A stretch of DNA of 64,000 bases from Cepaea nemoralis (GCA_014155875.1 JACEFZ010026897.1:35182-99181), one strand, 5' to 3'; shown: positions 48,569-59,929, counted from the stretch's first letter. Numbers and translations: made by a program. Notes: generated by a model from the sequence alone, not told the origin.

Positions 48569-48572
48569 GCAC
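48050..48572. repeat. (CAGA)n microsatellite
   Basis: It is imperfect at first (48050-48300), then long pure runs, with a CACA-containing interruption at about 48430-48475. Confidence 0.98.
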
Positions 48573-48614
48573 TAACCCATGTGTGCATAATCTAGCACTG
48601 TAACTTCAGTATGT

Positions 48615-49785
48615 GTAACCAAGTACAGTAACCGTTAAGCTCATAATCTATGACACTAACCACTATGTTCATAGACTAGCACACTAACCATATGTTCATA
48701 GCCTAGCACACTAATCATATATTCATAATCTAGCACACTAACCATATGATCATAATTTAGAACACTAACTTCAATGTGCCGTCTCCCTGGCGAAGGTGTT
48801 AACGACTTTCTCCGTAATCCCGCATATCCACGTGAGGAACACAGCTGCGCGAGATTTGGCAGCGGATCGCGTCGCGTTGGTTACTAACGGGATATGTGAG
48901 CCGGTCGCTCAGAAAGCAATGGCAAACTACTGAGCGTAATCTTGCTAAGAACATCAACAGCAGCTGGAATATGCTGGTGTTGACTGCATCGTCCTGTAAG
49001 GGATATGCAACTTTTAAAAAAAAACTTCAATGTTTATAATCTAGCACACTAACCTCAATGTTCATAATCTAGCATACTAACATCAATGTTCATAATTTAA
49101 CACACTAACCTCAGTGTTCATAATCTAACACACTAACCTCAGTGTTCATAATCTACCACACTAACCTCAATGTTCATTATCTAACAGACTAACCTCAATG
49201 TTCATAATCTAACACACTAACCTCAATGTTCATAATCTAACACACTAACCTCAATGTTCATAATCTAACAGACTAACCTCAATGTTCATAATCTAACACA
49301 TTAACCTCAATGTTCATTATCTAACAGACTAACCTCAATGTTCATAATCTAATACACTAACCTCAATGTTCATTATCTAACACACTAACTTCAATGTTCA
49401 TAATCTAACACACTAACCTCAATGTTCATAATCTAACACACTAACCTCAGTGTTCATAATCTAACACACTAACCTCAATGTTCATAATCTAACACTCTAA
49501 CCTCAGTGTTCATAATCTAACACACTAACCTCAATGTTAATAATCTAACAGACTAATCTCAATGTTCATAATCTATCACACTAACCAAAATGTTCATAAT
49601 CTAACACACTAACCAAAATGTTCATAATCTAACACACCAATAATTACGTCCGCAATCTAGCACACTAACCACAATGTTCATAATCTACAATACTTGCATA
49701 TGTTTATAAGCTCTCACACTAACCATAATGTTCATAATTTAGCACACTAATCGCAATGTTCATAATCTAGCGCACCAATCATTAT
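48615..49785. repeat. 28-bp minisatellite, about 33 units, split by SINE-A
   Basis: The unit is AATGTTCATAATCTAACACA CTAACCTC. Units at both ends are divergent and the middle (49080-49560) is homogeneous. It has no similarity to the 28-bp array at 45585. Confidence 0.95.
48775..49016 (+). mobile_element. SINE-A, full length, inserted in the 28-bp array
   Basis: Head CCGTCTCCCTGGCGAAGGTG TTAACGAC, core CGCTCAGAAAGCAATGGCAA ACTACTGAGCG, tail CGTCCTGTAAGGGATATGCA. The flanks AACTTCAATGT match on both sides (left ending at about 48779, right at about 49024). The array unit itself makes part of this match expected. Confidence 0.9.
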
Positions 49786-49789
49786 GCTA

Positions 49790-50500
49790 TGATTCAACTG
49801 CCAAGAATAACGTAATTTGTCGAAAAGACAATTCGAAACTTGGGACGATGAAAAGTAAAGATGTCATCGGAGAGGTTCGCTTAAGAACTCTGTAAAGAAG
49901 TGCAAGCAAACAATACCGGATAGAATCCTAACACGATTAAAAGTTTTAAGAAAGGCAAACCTAATATATTTGTGACATTTTAAAATTAAAACTGAAGTAG
50001 CTCTTTGAACAACAACATTTGCAAAAAGATTTTGCTTAGTTTAATATCTTTTAAGAAATGTTACCTATTCTTTTTGCAAACGAAACAATTCACACAAACA
50101 ACGATTTATAATAATCACAAGTTGAAATTATCTAAGAGATTTAAGAATGGACATAAATGCAAATACTTACAAATTTGGCGAAATCTAACAGGTTCTAAAT
50201 ATAACTGGACACGCTCAAAACCGTGTTTGCGGCTCCGTTCATTATTTTTTATAACGGAGCTGAAGCCGTTAGATGTGGAACTCTGGCGACGTGAAATCAA
50301 TATTTGTGTATTGATCCCAGGGACTGGGTCAACTATCGACTTTAGCCAACTGAAAATGCTGGCTGCTCGCATGTTACATACATCTTTTATCTTGGGTCCA
50401 GTCTGGTTTGCTCTTTTCTTGGTACTCTAGTGTTTTTCTGCAACATTTCTGTTACCAGCGGTGTTGCCGTTAGATATTATTAATGTAATGCTGCTTCTAT
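49790..50500. other. Unassigned
   Basis: No gene recognised. A plus-strand open frame reaches about 50428, but it has no family motif and no ATG supports its reported start. Confidence 0.35.
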
Positions 50501-50509
50501 TGCTGTTAT

Positions 50510-50540
50510 TGCTTCTTCTTGTTCTTCTTGTTGTCGTCGA

Positions 50541-50592
<52 letters not shown>

Positions 50593-50720
50593 CGTCATCT
50601 TTTTCTGCTGCTGTTGCTATTATAGCTTCTTCTTCTTCTTCTTCTTCTTCTTCTTCTTCTTCTTCTTCTTCTTCTTCTTCTTCTTCTTCTTCTTCTTCTT
50701 CTTCTTCTTCTTCTTCTTCT
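50510..50720. repeat. (GTT)n and (CTT)n microsatellites
   Basis: GTT at about 50538-50592, CTT at about 50630-50720. Confidence 0.97.
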
Positions 50721-50941
50721 AGATGAAACAGTTCTGCATCAGAAGTCCCTTTTCTTTCCATTAGATACAATATTCTAATTAAAACAAATAACTGTACTCT
50801 GAAAGTTAATTTTATGGTCCTTTGCTTTTCAAGGTACCAAAAGTCTTTCAGAAGACCAATGGAGAAATATTTCATATTTTGTTTTGTGTGTGTGTTTTTT
50901 TTTTTTTTTTGGTATGTTTTTTTTTCCCTCCGAGATTTGAC

Positions 50942-51093
50942 ATTTAAACATTGAGCACTACCCACTATAAGCAACGCTGATCGTATTCCGGTACGAACCT
51001 AAGAGTGCTTCCAAACTGACGTGGACAAGGCCTTAGGTTCGTACCGGGATACGATCAGCGTTGCCAGTAGTGGGTTGTGCTCAATGTTTAAAT
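50942..51093. repeat. Fold-back inverted repeat: two 62-bp arms, 28-bp loop
   Basis: The left arm (50942-51003) begins ATTTAAACATTGAGCAC and includes CAACGCTGATCGTATTCCGG TACGAACC. The right arm (51032-51093) is its complement with about five mismatches. It could be a fold-back or MITE-like element, or a palindromic rearrangement. No target duplication is evident and no second copy is in the window. Confidence 0.9.
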
Positions 51094-51104
51094 TTCATAT
51101 TTTG

Positions 51105-51580
51105 TTACTTCAGAGTTTTATTTACACGTGTGTGTGTCGGATCTACGGAGTTCCTGCTCTGTGTGACGCTTTCGTCGGGCTGTCCTGCAAAAGAGACCGA
51201 GTCATATGGGATAAACTCCAGTGCAATGAAGTCGATCCTGCGGACTTTTAAGACTTTATGTACATGTTTACAATAATATAAGCAACAGTAACATCATCAT
51301 CCTCAACCGCCTTCCCAACTTTCGTGGGCGAACATGAATCTTCACATGTCGTAAACTCTAACGGAATATATCCATTCGTGTACTGATATTTTTCTAACCC
51401 ATGATCAAATGCTGTCAAAAATGTGTTCTCCCTGTTTTCCTTTTTATTTTATCCAGCCGGTTTTGTGCAAACAGGAAGGCTTCGTTCTAAATGGGAAATT
51501 ATCGGGGGGATAACAACAGACGTTCCACATTCGAACAATATCTGTAACTATGTGTTTTAATTGTTTCATCTTAAGAATTA
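51105..51580. other. Unassigned
   Basis: No gene or repeat recognised. Confidence 0.35.
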
Positions 51581-51581
51581 T

Positions 51582-51690
51582 TCATTTATTAACTTCATAT
51601 GATATATAACTCTGCAGTATGCACATGACGAGATGCAGCAAATTCTGCCAGGCAATAAATAGTGCAACATATTGTTTGGGGCGTCTGTGT
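51582..51690 (+). repeat. R1 fragment
   Basis: TATGATATATAACTCTGCAG, then CAGGCAATAAATAGTGCAAC. It matches 60135-60210. Confidence 0.65.
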
Positions 51691-51789
51691 TTATATGTTA
51701 TTCCAAAAATCTGTCCCTTTGCTATAATATGGTCACGTGTTTTCCCCTGCTCATAGGCGTAATAGTGTTTTCTGTGTGCATGTGATGTT

Positions 51790-52028
51790 TGCCGGTCTCT
51801 CTGGCTGAGGGGATACACGACTTTCTCCGTAATCCCGTTTATCCACGCAGGGTCTCGCAGCGCGAGAGAAGTGGAAGCGGTTATACCCGAGTTGGTGACT
51901 TGCGGGATAAATGAGCCGGCCGCTCAGAAAGCAATGGCAAACTACTGAGCGTAATCTTGCCAAGAAATCAACAATCGGTTGAAAGATGCTGATGTTGACA
52001 GCGATGTTCTGTAAAGGATACGCAAAAC
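51790..52028 (+). mobile_element. SINE-A, full length
   Basis: Head GCCGGTCTCTCTGGCTGAGG, core CGCTCAGAAAGCAATGGCAA ACTACTGAGCG, then GAAATCAACAATCGGTTGAA AGATGCTGATG, ending CTGTAAAGGATACGCAAA. Confidence 0.9.
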
Positions 52029-52169
52029 ATTATTATTATCTGCTGTTTGCGATAAGTAGTATTTGTGTCTTAGTAAATAGCAGCAAGTATGTGTATAAGC
52101 TAAGTCTAAGACTGTCACACAACAAGAGAAGTAAAGAGTACTGATACCCACATTCAGAAGACTGGTAGA

Positions 52170-52465
52170 AAGAATGCATGAAACTAGGTGTAAAGCTAAG
52201 GCGTAAAGTGTAAGAAAAGTAAAGGACCAAGCTGAAACGTAAATTATAACAAAAGTAAAGGATCCAGCTGAGACGTAAATTATAACAAACGTAATGGATC
52301 GAGCTGAGTCGTAAATAATAAAAACAATACAGGATCAAGCTGATACGTAAATTGTAACAATAGTAACGGACCAAACTGAAACGTAAATTACAACAAAAGT
52401 AAAAAACCAAGCTGAGACGTAAATTATAAAAAAAGTAAAGGACCAAGCTGAGACGTAAATTATAA
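52170..52465. repeat. 36-bp minisatellite, about 8 units
   Basis: The unit is GACCAAGCTGAGACGTAAAT TATAACAAAAGTAAAG. It is unrelated in sequence to the other 36-bp arrays. Confidence 0.92.
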
Positions 52466-52544
52466 TAAAGCGGGATGAGTATCACCCCCCGTCCCCTCTT
52501 ACCCCTCCCCCTCTCCCCTACCCACCCCCTCACCAGTACATTTC

Positions 52545-52680
52545 TTGGTATGCATTTTAGGCTGGGTCGACTTGAAAGACCAGGACAATTTTTAACAAAT
52601 CCACCCTGAATGGGATGCAAACTATGACCATCGGACCAACAAGCAAGCATGCTAGCCATTGCACTAGCGGGGCTCCTGAG
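52545..52680 (-). mobile_element. SINE-F-like element
   Basis: The minus strand begins CCGCTAGTGCAATGGCTAGC (A-box-like) and passes GGTCCGATGGTCATAGTTTG, GTCTTTCAAGTCGACCC. Related to 5590-5760. Confidence 0.55.
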
Positions 52681-52782
52681 TTTAGAAATAACATGCATTT
52701 CATTACTTAGCGCAAGGACAGATAATGAATGAACAGGGATGAACAGATAAGAGCAGATTATGATAAAGGTTATTATAGACGA

Positions 52783-53023
52783 GAGCCCGCCGTAGCCATC
52801 TTTGTAGCAAAGGGTTTACAGGGGAAATTCGTCATCCCGCTTACTGCGGTCGAAACACAGCTGCGGGTGATTTGGAAGTGACCACCATGCATTGGCTTCC
52901 ATACGATGGTATGGGTGCCGGTCGTTCAGAAAGAAATGGCAAACTGCTGAATGTAAACATGCCCAGGAATCACAGTTAGAAATGCTGGGGTTGAATGCTA
53001 CCTCCTGTAAAGGATATGCAACA
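52783..53023 (+). mobile_element. SINE-A, full length
   Basis: Core CGTTCAGAAAGAAATGGCAA ACTGCTGAATG. The tail is GAAATGCTGGGGTTGAATGC, CCTGTAAAGGATATGCAAC. It belongs to the same subtype as the 14785 fragment. Confidence 0.88.
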
Positions 53024-53214
53024 AAAAAGCTGCTATAGGAACGTGACTTTATAAACCACATCATGAACTTCAGGGCGGTATTTTGAGTTGCGTTGCCCAG
53101 ATCCCTTCCTTTCCGCTGTTCCTTCACTTTATCCACTTTATGGGCGGAGTCATGAGTTGAACTGGTCGGACAAACAAACACACTACTGAAGACTGACTTT
53201 CGTACGATGCTGAT

Positions 53215-53772
53215 CTGTTACTAGAGAGTGAACCTCGGAAGATATTGAATCCATTGCTGAACAGTGAACCTCAGAAGATACTGAATCCATTACTGAAGAG
53301 TGAACCTCAGAAGATACTGAATTCATTACTGAAGAGTGAACCTCAGAAGATACTGAATCCATTACTGAATAGTGAACCTCAGAAGATACTGAATCCATTA
53401 CTGAATAGTGAACCTCAGAAGATACTGAATCCATTACTGAATAGTGAACCTCAGAAGATACTGAATCCATTGCTGAAGAGCGAACCTCAGAAGATACTGA
53501 ATCCATTACTGAAGAGTGAACCTCAGAAGAAACTGAATCCATTACTAAAGATCGAACCTCGGAAGATACTGAATCGATTACTGAAGATCGAACCTCGGAA
53601 GATACTGAATCGATTACTGAAGATCGAACCTCGGAAGATACTGAATCGATTACTGAAGATCGAACCTCGGAAGATACTGAATCCATTACGGAAGACAGAA
53701 CCTCAGAAGATACTGAAGTCATTACTGAAGACCGAACCTCAGTATATACTGAAGTCATTACTGAAGATTGAA
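53215..53772. repeat. 36-bp minisatellite, about 15 units
   Basis: The unit is GAACCTCAGAAGATACTGAA TCCATTACTGAAGAGT. It is open in a frame of both strands through the whole array (12-residue repeats). The right end is cut by hAT copy 3. Confidence 0.95.
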
Positions 53773-53780
53773 CGTTAGGA

Positions 53781-54206
53781 CAGTGGTTCTCAACTGGTGG
53801 AGAATTCTCCCCAGGGGGGAATTTTAGGGTTTCGGGAAAGGGGGGGGGGGGGGGAGGGGGGGGGGGGGGGGAATTAAAATTATTTCAAGGTCGCGTTAAC
53901 GTTAATACAAGAACCGATTACTTGATACTGTTTGTCCCTCCCTACTTTACAGTTCTGTAATTCATGCCCTTCTGAAGTTCGTTTTATAAAGTAACTAGAC
54001 CCACAAATCACGTTTTATGTAGATGTAGGCTTGTTCTAGTATGTGTTATTAAATTCAGCTTCCATTTTTACGTATACTGAGTAGTGGCAAGGAGTGGGGG
54101 GGGGGGGGGGGTTATAGGGAGAAAATACGAAAAAGGGTGAGGGGCGGTTGACGTTCTGAACATATGGTGAAGGGGTTTATGGGCCAAAAATGGTTGAGAT
54201 CCACTG
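53781..54206 (-). mobile_element. hAT non-autonomous element copy 3
   Basis: CAGTGGTTCTCAACTGG lies at the left and GGTTGAGATCCACTG at the right. The 8-bp flanks are CGTTAGGA (53773-53780) and CCTTAGGA (54207-54214). It is reversed relative to copies 1 and 2. The middle carries the complement of the GTACAGAACCG region (TTTACAGTTCTGTAATTCAT), without a LINE. Confidence 0.9.
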
Positions 54207-54384
54207 CCTTAGGAGATACCGAAAAAGCAGTAAAAGAGATAAGTGCATTCAGTGCCTCGTGATTTGACTGCTTGCATTAGGTTCCAGGAATTGAGCTTAT
54301 CAAGACCCAAGTCTGCCTACAAGTGTTAGTCATGGAAACGCACTATATGACTACAGCTTGACCGAGACGGCTGATGTCGACTAG

Positions 54385-54700
54385 CGAGAGACGAACCCCA
54401 TCTAAAGAACGAACGAACGAACGAACGAACGAACTTTATTTTAAAGGGTAACAAATTGGGTACGCAGGCCCGTCTTACATTCGATCGTTTCAATCACTCA
54501 TCTTTCATTCATCAAATGTGCATGTTACATTTACATAGGGGAGAAAAAACATTGTCAAATGGATTTTGTAAGCATAAACAATGCATATTATGCAAGATAC
54601 CTTCACATGGGAAAAGTAAACATTGTCAAATGAAATTTGTAAACATAAACAGTGCATATTGCAATGTTGTGAGACACATCCCCCAACCACTCTCACATCC
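54385..54700 (-). mobile_element. LINE-T-like 3' end with (CGAA)n tail
   Basis: The (GAAC)n run at 54408-54431 is followed by TTTATTTTAAAGGG and GGCCCGTCTTACATTCGATC. Then come two copies of ATTGTCAAATGGATTTTGTA-type text with CATAAACAATGCATATT. It is the reverse of 28600-28820. Confidence 0.65.
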
Positions 54701-55015
54701 CGCAGCCACCCACACATCCCGGAGCCACCCACGCATCTCCCACCCACCACACCTCCCCCATCCACCCACACATACCTCCACGCATTCACACAGACCCAGG
54801 CAAAAATACATGCCGCCACATACCCACTGATCCCCCACCTACACACATCTCCCCACCCACACACACCTCCCCCACCTCTCACACATCTCCCCTCCCACAC
54901 AAAACTCCACCCATAAACACATCCCCCCCACACACACACACACATCCCCCACATACATTCCCCATACACATCCCCAGCCCACACATCTCTCACCCACACA
55001 ATCTCTCCACCCACT
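54680..55015. repeat. CA-rich degenerate repeat (CCCACACAYATC-like)
   Basis: Short C/A-rich units (ACCCACACATCTCCC, variable) fill about 335 bp. Confidence 0.8.
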
Positions 55016-55605
55016 CAAGATATCTTAGCCACGTCAGATACCTGTAGCGAGCGATGTAAAATTCACACCTTTGATATAAACTCGGACAACGCAATTAAAT
55101 ATAATTTTCAGAACGAACGTGCATGTAGAAGAATAAGAGAAACTGTAAGCTACGGTACTAGAATACCAGAACGCTAACCGTGATGCCACCACGACTTCTG
55201 TAACGGAACTAGAGTGTTCACACAAAAACCCGATCTTATATGGTGAATAGATTGTGAATTGCTTCCCCTTTCTCGGGAGAGTAGCTTTGTTCCTTTATCG
55301 CCGATGACGTTGTCAATGTTACTCGATTGATCATCAAGTCCAGCCATGAAACATCCCGGATGTACAGACCAGGCTTCCCAGCGGATATTGGATAATGCGG
55401 ATGTATCACGACAATCACGTGGGCTTGGTTTTCTTACAGCGCTTTCTTTCTCTGTTTATTGCGTCCCGATCTTCCGTCTCGCGGTAAAACGTTCTGATGT
55501 CATACATTCCTCACACATACACACGCGGGCCCACGCGCGCGCACACGCACCCCCCCCCCCCTCCCGCGCCACACAAACACACACACACACACACACACAA
55601 TCACG
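55016..55605. other. Unassigned, with CA and C runs
   Basis: No gene recognised. A C-run at 55550-55562 and (CA)n at 55573-55600. Confidence 0.4.
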
Positions 55606-55609
55606 TGTA

Positions 55610-56770
55610 CATAGACAGATTCATGTTGAGTATGCGATAGCGATCCTGATTCTCAGCCGTAAGCACACAGAAAAGATGAAAGGGATAGAGAATGAAGCTA
55701 TGCTCATTATTCTTGGATGTACAAGAGATACAGCAAGCAGGGTGACGCGCTACCTTCTTGATTTTCCAACCATTGAAAACAGACTACAAATTTGCAGAGC
55801 ACGTGCCTACCTCAGAGTTACCGCAAACACACAACATCCACTGCATAGTGAAATTATGAAGGTGAAGGGCAGCAGGTTAAAAAGAGGAAGGTCGTAGATG
55901 GGTCAAGCTGAAGACGTTCTTCAACAGGTGTGTTAACTTGAGGACTTACAACCTGGCGAGGAGTGGATACACGTGCCAACAGATGTATGTACTTCTTTTT
56001 CTGTTTGCATCCAACTAGACAAAATATGCAGACAAGAAAATCCGGCAGCTGTGGGGGAGGAAGTACAAGCGTTGATTTTCGAGAATTCGTTAGACGGTGA
56101 TGCTGTCATCTACACAGATGGGTTGGTCGTCCGACATGTGAGAAGATCATGGGCCTTTACGGCTCAGGCCAGAGGGAGAATTGTCAAGGAGGACTCTAGT
56201 GTTTTTGTTTAGACCACAAGCAGCCTGACTATGGAAGTCATGGCAGTTAATAAAGCAATAACATGGCTCGAGACACAGACATTCACTAAGGCATGTTTCC
56301 TTTGCGATTCAATGAGCATGCTCATGAGAATAGAGATGTTGTGGATCCGAAGAGAGTGGTTGTTGTCTCTGGAGCGGTCTAGGCTGGCAAAGATTAGCTT
56401 CATCTTCGTGCCAGGGCATGCGGGAGTACAATGAAATGAGCGGGCTGACAAACTCGCGGGTAAGGCTACTGTGGAGGGCGGACGCGCCATGGACCAGGAT
56501 GACATTCTGAATGCTCTACGAGAAGTAAGGCTTTTGAGAGAACCAAGTGATGACTGTGAATCTACAACCATGGTCAGACTGCGAGAATAGCAAATTAAAA
56601 GAGGTGTGGCCAGATAAGAACACTACACAGGAAGCCAAAGAATGATAAACCAACACAACTGGTGTCGTTAGCCGCTACACGCTGCGGGATTTGCTGAGGA
56701 GGGGATATGAGCACTTATGGACTAAATGGTTCAATGTGCAATACGTATGATCTGTCGACTAACTAACTAA
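55610..56770 (+). mobile_element. I-type LINE: RT thumb to 3' end, decayed
   Basis: The plus strand reads HVEYAIAILILSRKHTEKMK, ENEAMLIILGCTRDTA, RVTRYLLDFPTIENRLQICR, VTANTQHPLHSEIMKVKGSR. Then RNase H is split by stops: VIYTDGLVVRHVRRSWAF, LTMEVMAVNKAITWLETQ, LCDSMSMLMRIE and FVPGHAGVQ, stop. The 3' end is TRYDLSTN-like, then (CTAA)n at 56757-56773. Confidence 0.88.
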
Positions 56771-56774
56771 CTAA

Positions 56775-57545
56775 TATGCACACATACACATATTTTGTGA
56801 TAACTTAAAAACCTCCATGATAGTTTTTTTAAACAATAAGAGACAAATATGCAAAGTAAGCAGTGTGAAAACGTATGTACAACTCGTAAAGACTTTTCTT
56901 TTACTAGAATGTAACATTAATCTTCTAAAACATCAAGGGATTTATTATACGTTATGCTTTATTAACAAGCCTAAATTAATCTTTTTTTTTTTAAGTTGCG
57001 TATCCCTTACAGGACGTTGCAGTCAACACCCGGATTTTTCAGCTGCTGTTGATGTACTAGGCAAGTGTTACGTTCAGTAGTTTGTCATTGCTTTCTGAAC
57101 GACCGGCTCCCATACCAGCACGTTATAACACAACGCGACACAGTCTGCTGCACAAATCGGTGGCAGCTGAGCTTCGAACGCCTGGTACCCGGCTCACGAA
57201 CCGCGTTCGCAAGCCTTTAGCCACGGAGGCCGTCTGAATTAATCATACATATCTTATTTCTTTTTAACTAAAGGGTTGTATTTTTGACCGGCAACAACAA
57301 AACCGATTGCTAACATGAAATAGACATTATTTCAGTCTCTGGAGTGACTATAGGTCTCGCAGTGGCTTGAACATATAGTCTTTCTATCTTTCCTACGTTA
57401 AATTCTGTAGTCCACAAGGCTTACCATTTTTTATTTACACCTCAGAGAATTCATTACATTTTAATCTGCTACCATTTCCAAAATTAACTCCACTATTGTG
57501 TAAACTTTCAATTCAATGCTTATCACCATGGTTAAATGAAATATT
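56775..57545 (+). repeat. R1 copy a, with SINE-A inside
   Basis: It matches copies b and c: CTAAAACATCAAGGGATTTA, GACCGGCAACAACAAAACCG, ATAGTCTTTCTATCTTTCCT, CATTACATTTTAATCTGCTA, CCAAAATTAACTCCA. The SINE at 56985-57235 splits it. No coding sequence is recognised. Confidence 0.82.
56985..57235 (-). mobile_element. SINE-A, full length, inserted in R1 copy a
   Basis: Flanks AATTAATC on both sides (left about 56973-56980, right about 57236-57243). Minus-strand head GGCCTCCGTGGCTAAAGGCT, B box GGCGTTCGAAGCTC. The core is CGTTCAGAAAGCAATGACAA ACTACTGAACG with a perfect stem. Confidence 0.88.
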
Positions 57546-57802
57546 TTCATTGATCTTCATCACTGTATCATGGCGAAATGTGATGCGGTGTTTCTTGAAT
57601 GTTTCGTCTACACAGCTGACACTGCATTGTTCGTTCAGTCATGTTTGCTCTTCTCTCAGTTGTTGGAATCATGTTGTAAATGTGACTTGTATGTAACTTC
57701 CAATGCTTCTGGAGTAATCTGTTGCTGTGAGGGTTAGAGAATATTTTGGTGCAATCTGTTATGTAGTATGTTGTTCTCTTTGGATTCTGAGATACAGTCA
57801 AG
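57546..57802 (-). pseudogene. Unidentified LINE-like coding fragment
   Basis: The minus strand, just past the tail of LINE-H, reads NPKRTTYYITDCTKIFSNPH, RLLQKHWKLHTSHIYNMIP, then a zinc-knuckle-like QCQLCRRNIQETPHHI. The Cys/His arrangement resembles the C-terminal zinc motif of RNase H-bearing LINEs. The family is not assigned. Confidence 0.4.
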
Positions 57803-59195
57803 ATCATCATCATTATGTGCCCTGTCAACTGGCTTAGACGCTCATGCATCTCAACCTATATAGGTGCCTACTGTTCTGGGTCAATTCTATTAATGATATT
57901 CCTCCTTGACACTGCCCAGCCCATCCATTATGATTTCTCTCGATTGCTTAGATTTGCTAGTGAAGGTGATGGTAAATTAACTAAGCGATTATAGACACTT
58001 CTTCTTCTTCTTTCGTTCGCTTGAAATATGTCTATAACTGCAATGCTGTCTCTTGTATGAATTGAACTGTCTTTTTCAGTTCACACAGCGGTCCATAGAG
58101 TTTATCTTCCACTGTCGTCTGTCTAGGCCAGAAGGTTTGCCTAGATATGTTATATTTTGGACAGTCTTGGAGTATGTGCTCTGCTGTTTGCGACGCCAAT
58201 CCACATGTGCACATGGCTGTTTCACCAATCTTGAATTTTGTATACATGTGGTTGCGTCATCTATTGTGTCCTGTTCTGAGGCGCAGAATAATGACTTGTT
58301 CTGGTCTATCCATAACGTGGTAGTCATCTTGAGCAGGTTTTGGTGGCTTTCTGATTGATTTAATCATTCTTTTCTTTTGGTGGTACGTAACGGGCACATC
58401 GGGCTGTTCTTCTTTGGCTCCTTCCTTAGCCAATTAATCAGCTCTGTCGTTTCCGGGTACTCCACATTTGGATGGTATCCACTGTATGGTGACCTTATGC
58501 TGACTGCTAAGTTCAGAAAGTAATGTCCTTAGTACTGGCAATTTCCCAGACAGGAGCGCCTCGAGTACTGATTTTGCATATGTCAATAGCACCACAGGTT
58601 GTGTACCATTGCTGGTATTTGGTAATTTCTCTGTTGCTAATTATTTCTCAATTTTCTCTAATTATGCCTCAATTTCAGCATCATAGTTATGGCAGTACTT
58701 TCCTGTCGGTACTCTAGCTGTGTCCCTGGTATTATTTGGGTATTCTATGTACACTCCCGCTCCTCCATTTCGAACAGCATTTTGTGCTGACCCATCTGTG
58801 TAGACTCGGATCCAGAGGTCCTGTGGGTATTCTTCATCAAGGAAGCTGGGAGTGGCTGTTCTGCGCTGCACACTGTTCTGTTCTTCCTTGTCAAATATTC
58901 CTCTCACTTTTGTCTGGATTTGTAATGATAGTCTATGCTCATCTTTCCGCGGAGTTCGCTCTGGAATAGTTGTTAGGGGGATACCAACTGTGGGCAGATC
59001 GATGGTTTCTCTGCAGAGTCGTTTGGCCTGGTGGATAAAACTACTTCTTTTCAACCGCCCCATAGCTAGGTTTTCAAATCTGTTCTTCATAGAGTGGCCT
59101 GGCAAGCTGAGGAACTTTTCTGCTTGTATTAGCGTTTTCGTATCTCTGCGCTCACTCAGTGCTTGTGTCCTCCCCATCTTCTCCATTTCCATTAT
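57803..59195 (-). mobile_element. LINE-H: RNase H-bearing LINE, 5' truncated
   Basis: Minus strand. 59195-58662 is an open frame through RERRD-type linker text (TKTLIQAEKFLSLPGHSMKN, FIHQAKRLCRETIDLP) into RNase H (WIRVYTDGSAQNAVRNGGAG, YDAEIEA). It then degrades. 58247-58032 ends with a C-terminal zinc motif (CTCGLASQTAEHILQDCPKY). 57999-57803 is the 3' UTR, ending GCACATAATGATGATGAT. This type differs from the I-type copies above (GGAG after YTDGS). Confidence 0.85.
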
Positions 59196-59391
59196 CATCA
59201 TCAGTATGTGCCCTGTCAACTGGCTTAGACGCTCATGCATCTCAACCTATATAGGTGCCTACTGTTCTGGGTCAATTCTATTAACGATACTCCTCCTTGA
59301 CACTGCCCAGCCCATCCATCATGATTTCTCTCGATTGCTTAGATTTGGTAGTGAAGGTGATTGTAAGTTAACTAAGCGATTATAGACACTA
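59196..59391 (-). mobile_element. Second LINE-H 3' UTR, directly upstream
   Basis: About 195 bp, roughly 96% identical to 57803-57999 and in the same direction, ending in (ATG)n where the ORF of the main copy starts. It is either an older truncated copy into whose tail LINE-H inserted, or a tandem product. Confidence 0.85.
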
Positions 59392-59394
59392 TGG

Positions 59395-59925
59395 TTTGTA
59401 TTATAATAAGAGTGCGTGTCCTTGCATAGTTGTGGATAGCTGAAATATATATTTTGTCAATTCTAGGTGGTGGTGATTTGTAAGTCCAAACTATTATAGC
59501 TTTAGGCAGTGTTACAGTACTGATGTGATGGAGCAGAGACAAAGTCTTGACTGTAGTTGATATGTTTATTTGATTGAATACATTTGTAGAATAAAAACAT
59601 CACACAATGACTTTATGGTCGGATGTTGTTACAGTCGGTGTTACTCATTCAAAATACAGATGGTAACTAAACTATCTCTACCCCCCGCGTCACGGCTTGA
59701 GCGTCCCTAGTTACATCCCAATGGGATGCTCAGCCGTGCCCTGTACTAGTCTTTTCCCCCTTGCACACTCATTAACTCCCTAACTCCTTAACAGAGATGG
59801 TGCTCTGTTACAGCAGAACTCCGTGCTCATGGCCAGGCCTACAGTTTCTAGAAAATTACTAGCAAATATAGAACATGGTCTTGAATACAATAAGGAAATT
59901 AAGAGGGTGAAAGCACTTTGCAAAT
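59395..59925. other. Unassigned
   Basis: No gene or repeat recognised. Confidence 0.35.
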
Positions 59926-59929
59926 GAAC

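Noticed and set aside
50005..50430. 141-codon plus-strand frame ending LGPVWFALFLVL
   Set aside because: The first codon is TTG. There is no recognisable domain, and the sequence is AT-rich intergenic in character.
53183..53778. Open frames of 177 and 191 codons on opposite strands with 12-residue repeats
   Set aside because: Both follow from a 36-bp tandem repeat; period divisible by 3 keeps any stop-free frame open. There is no start context, motif or splice evidence.
57803..59391. LTR retrotransposon (direct repeats flanking RNase H)
   Set aside because: The repeats are LINE 3' UTRs ending in (ATG)n. They lack TG...CA ends, a primer-binding site and gag/pol order.
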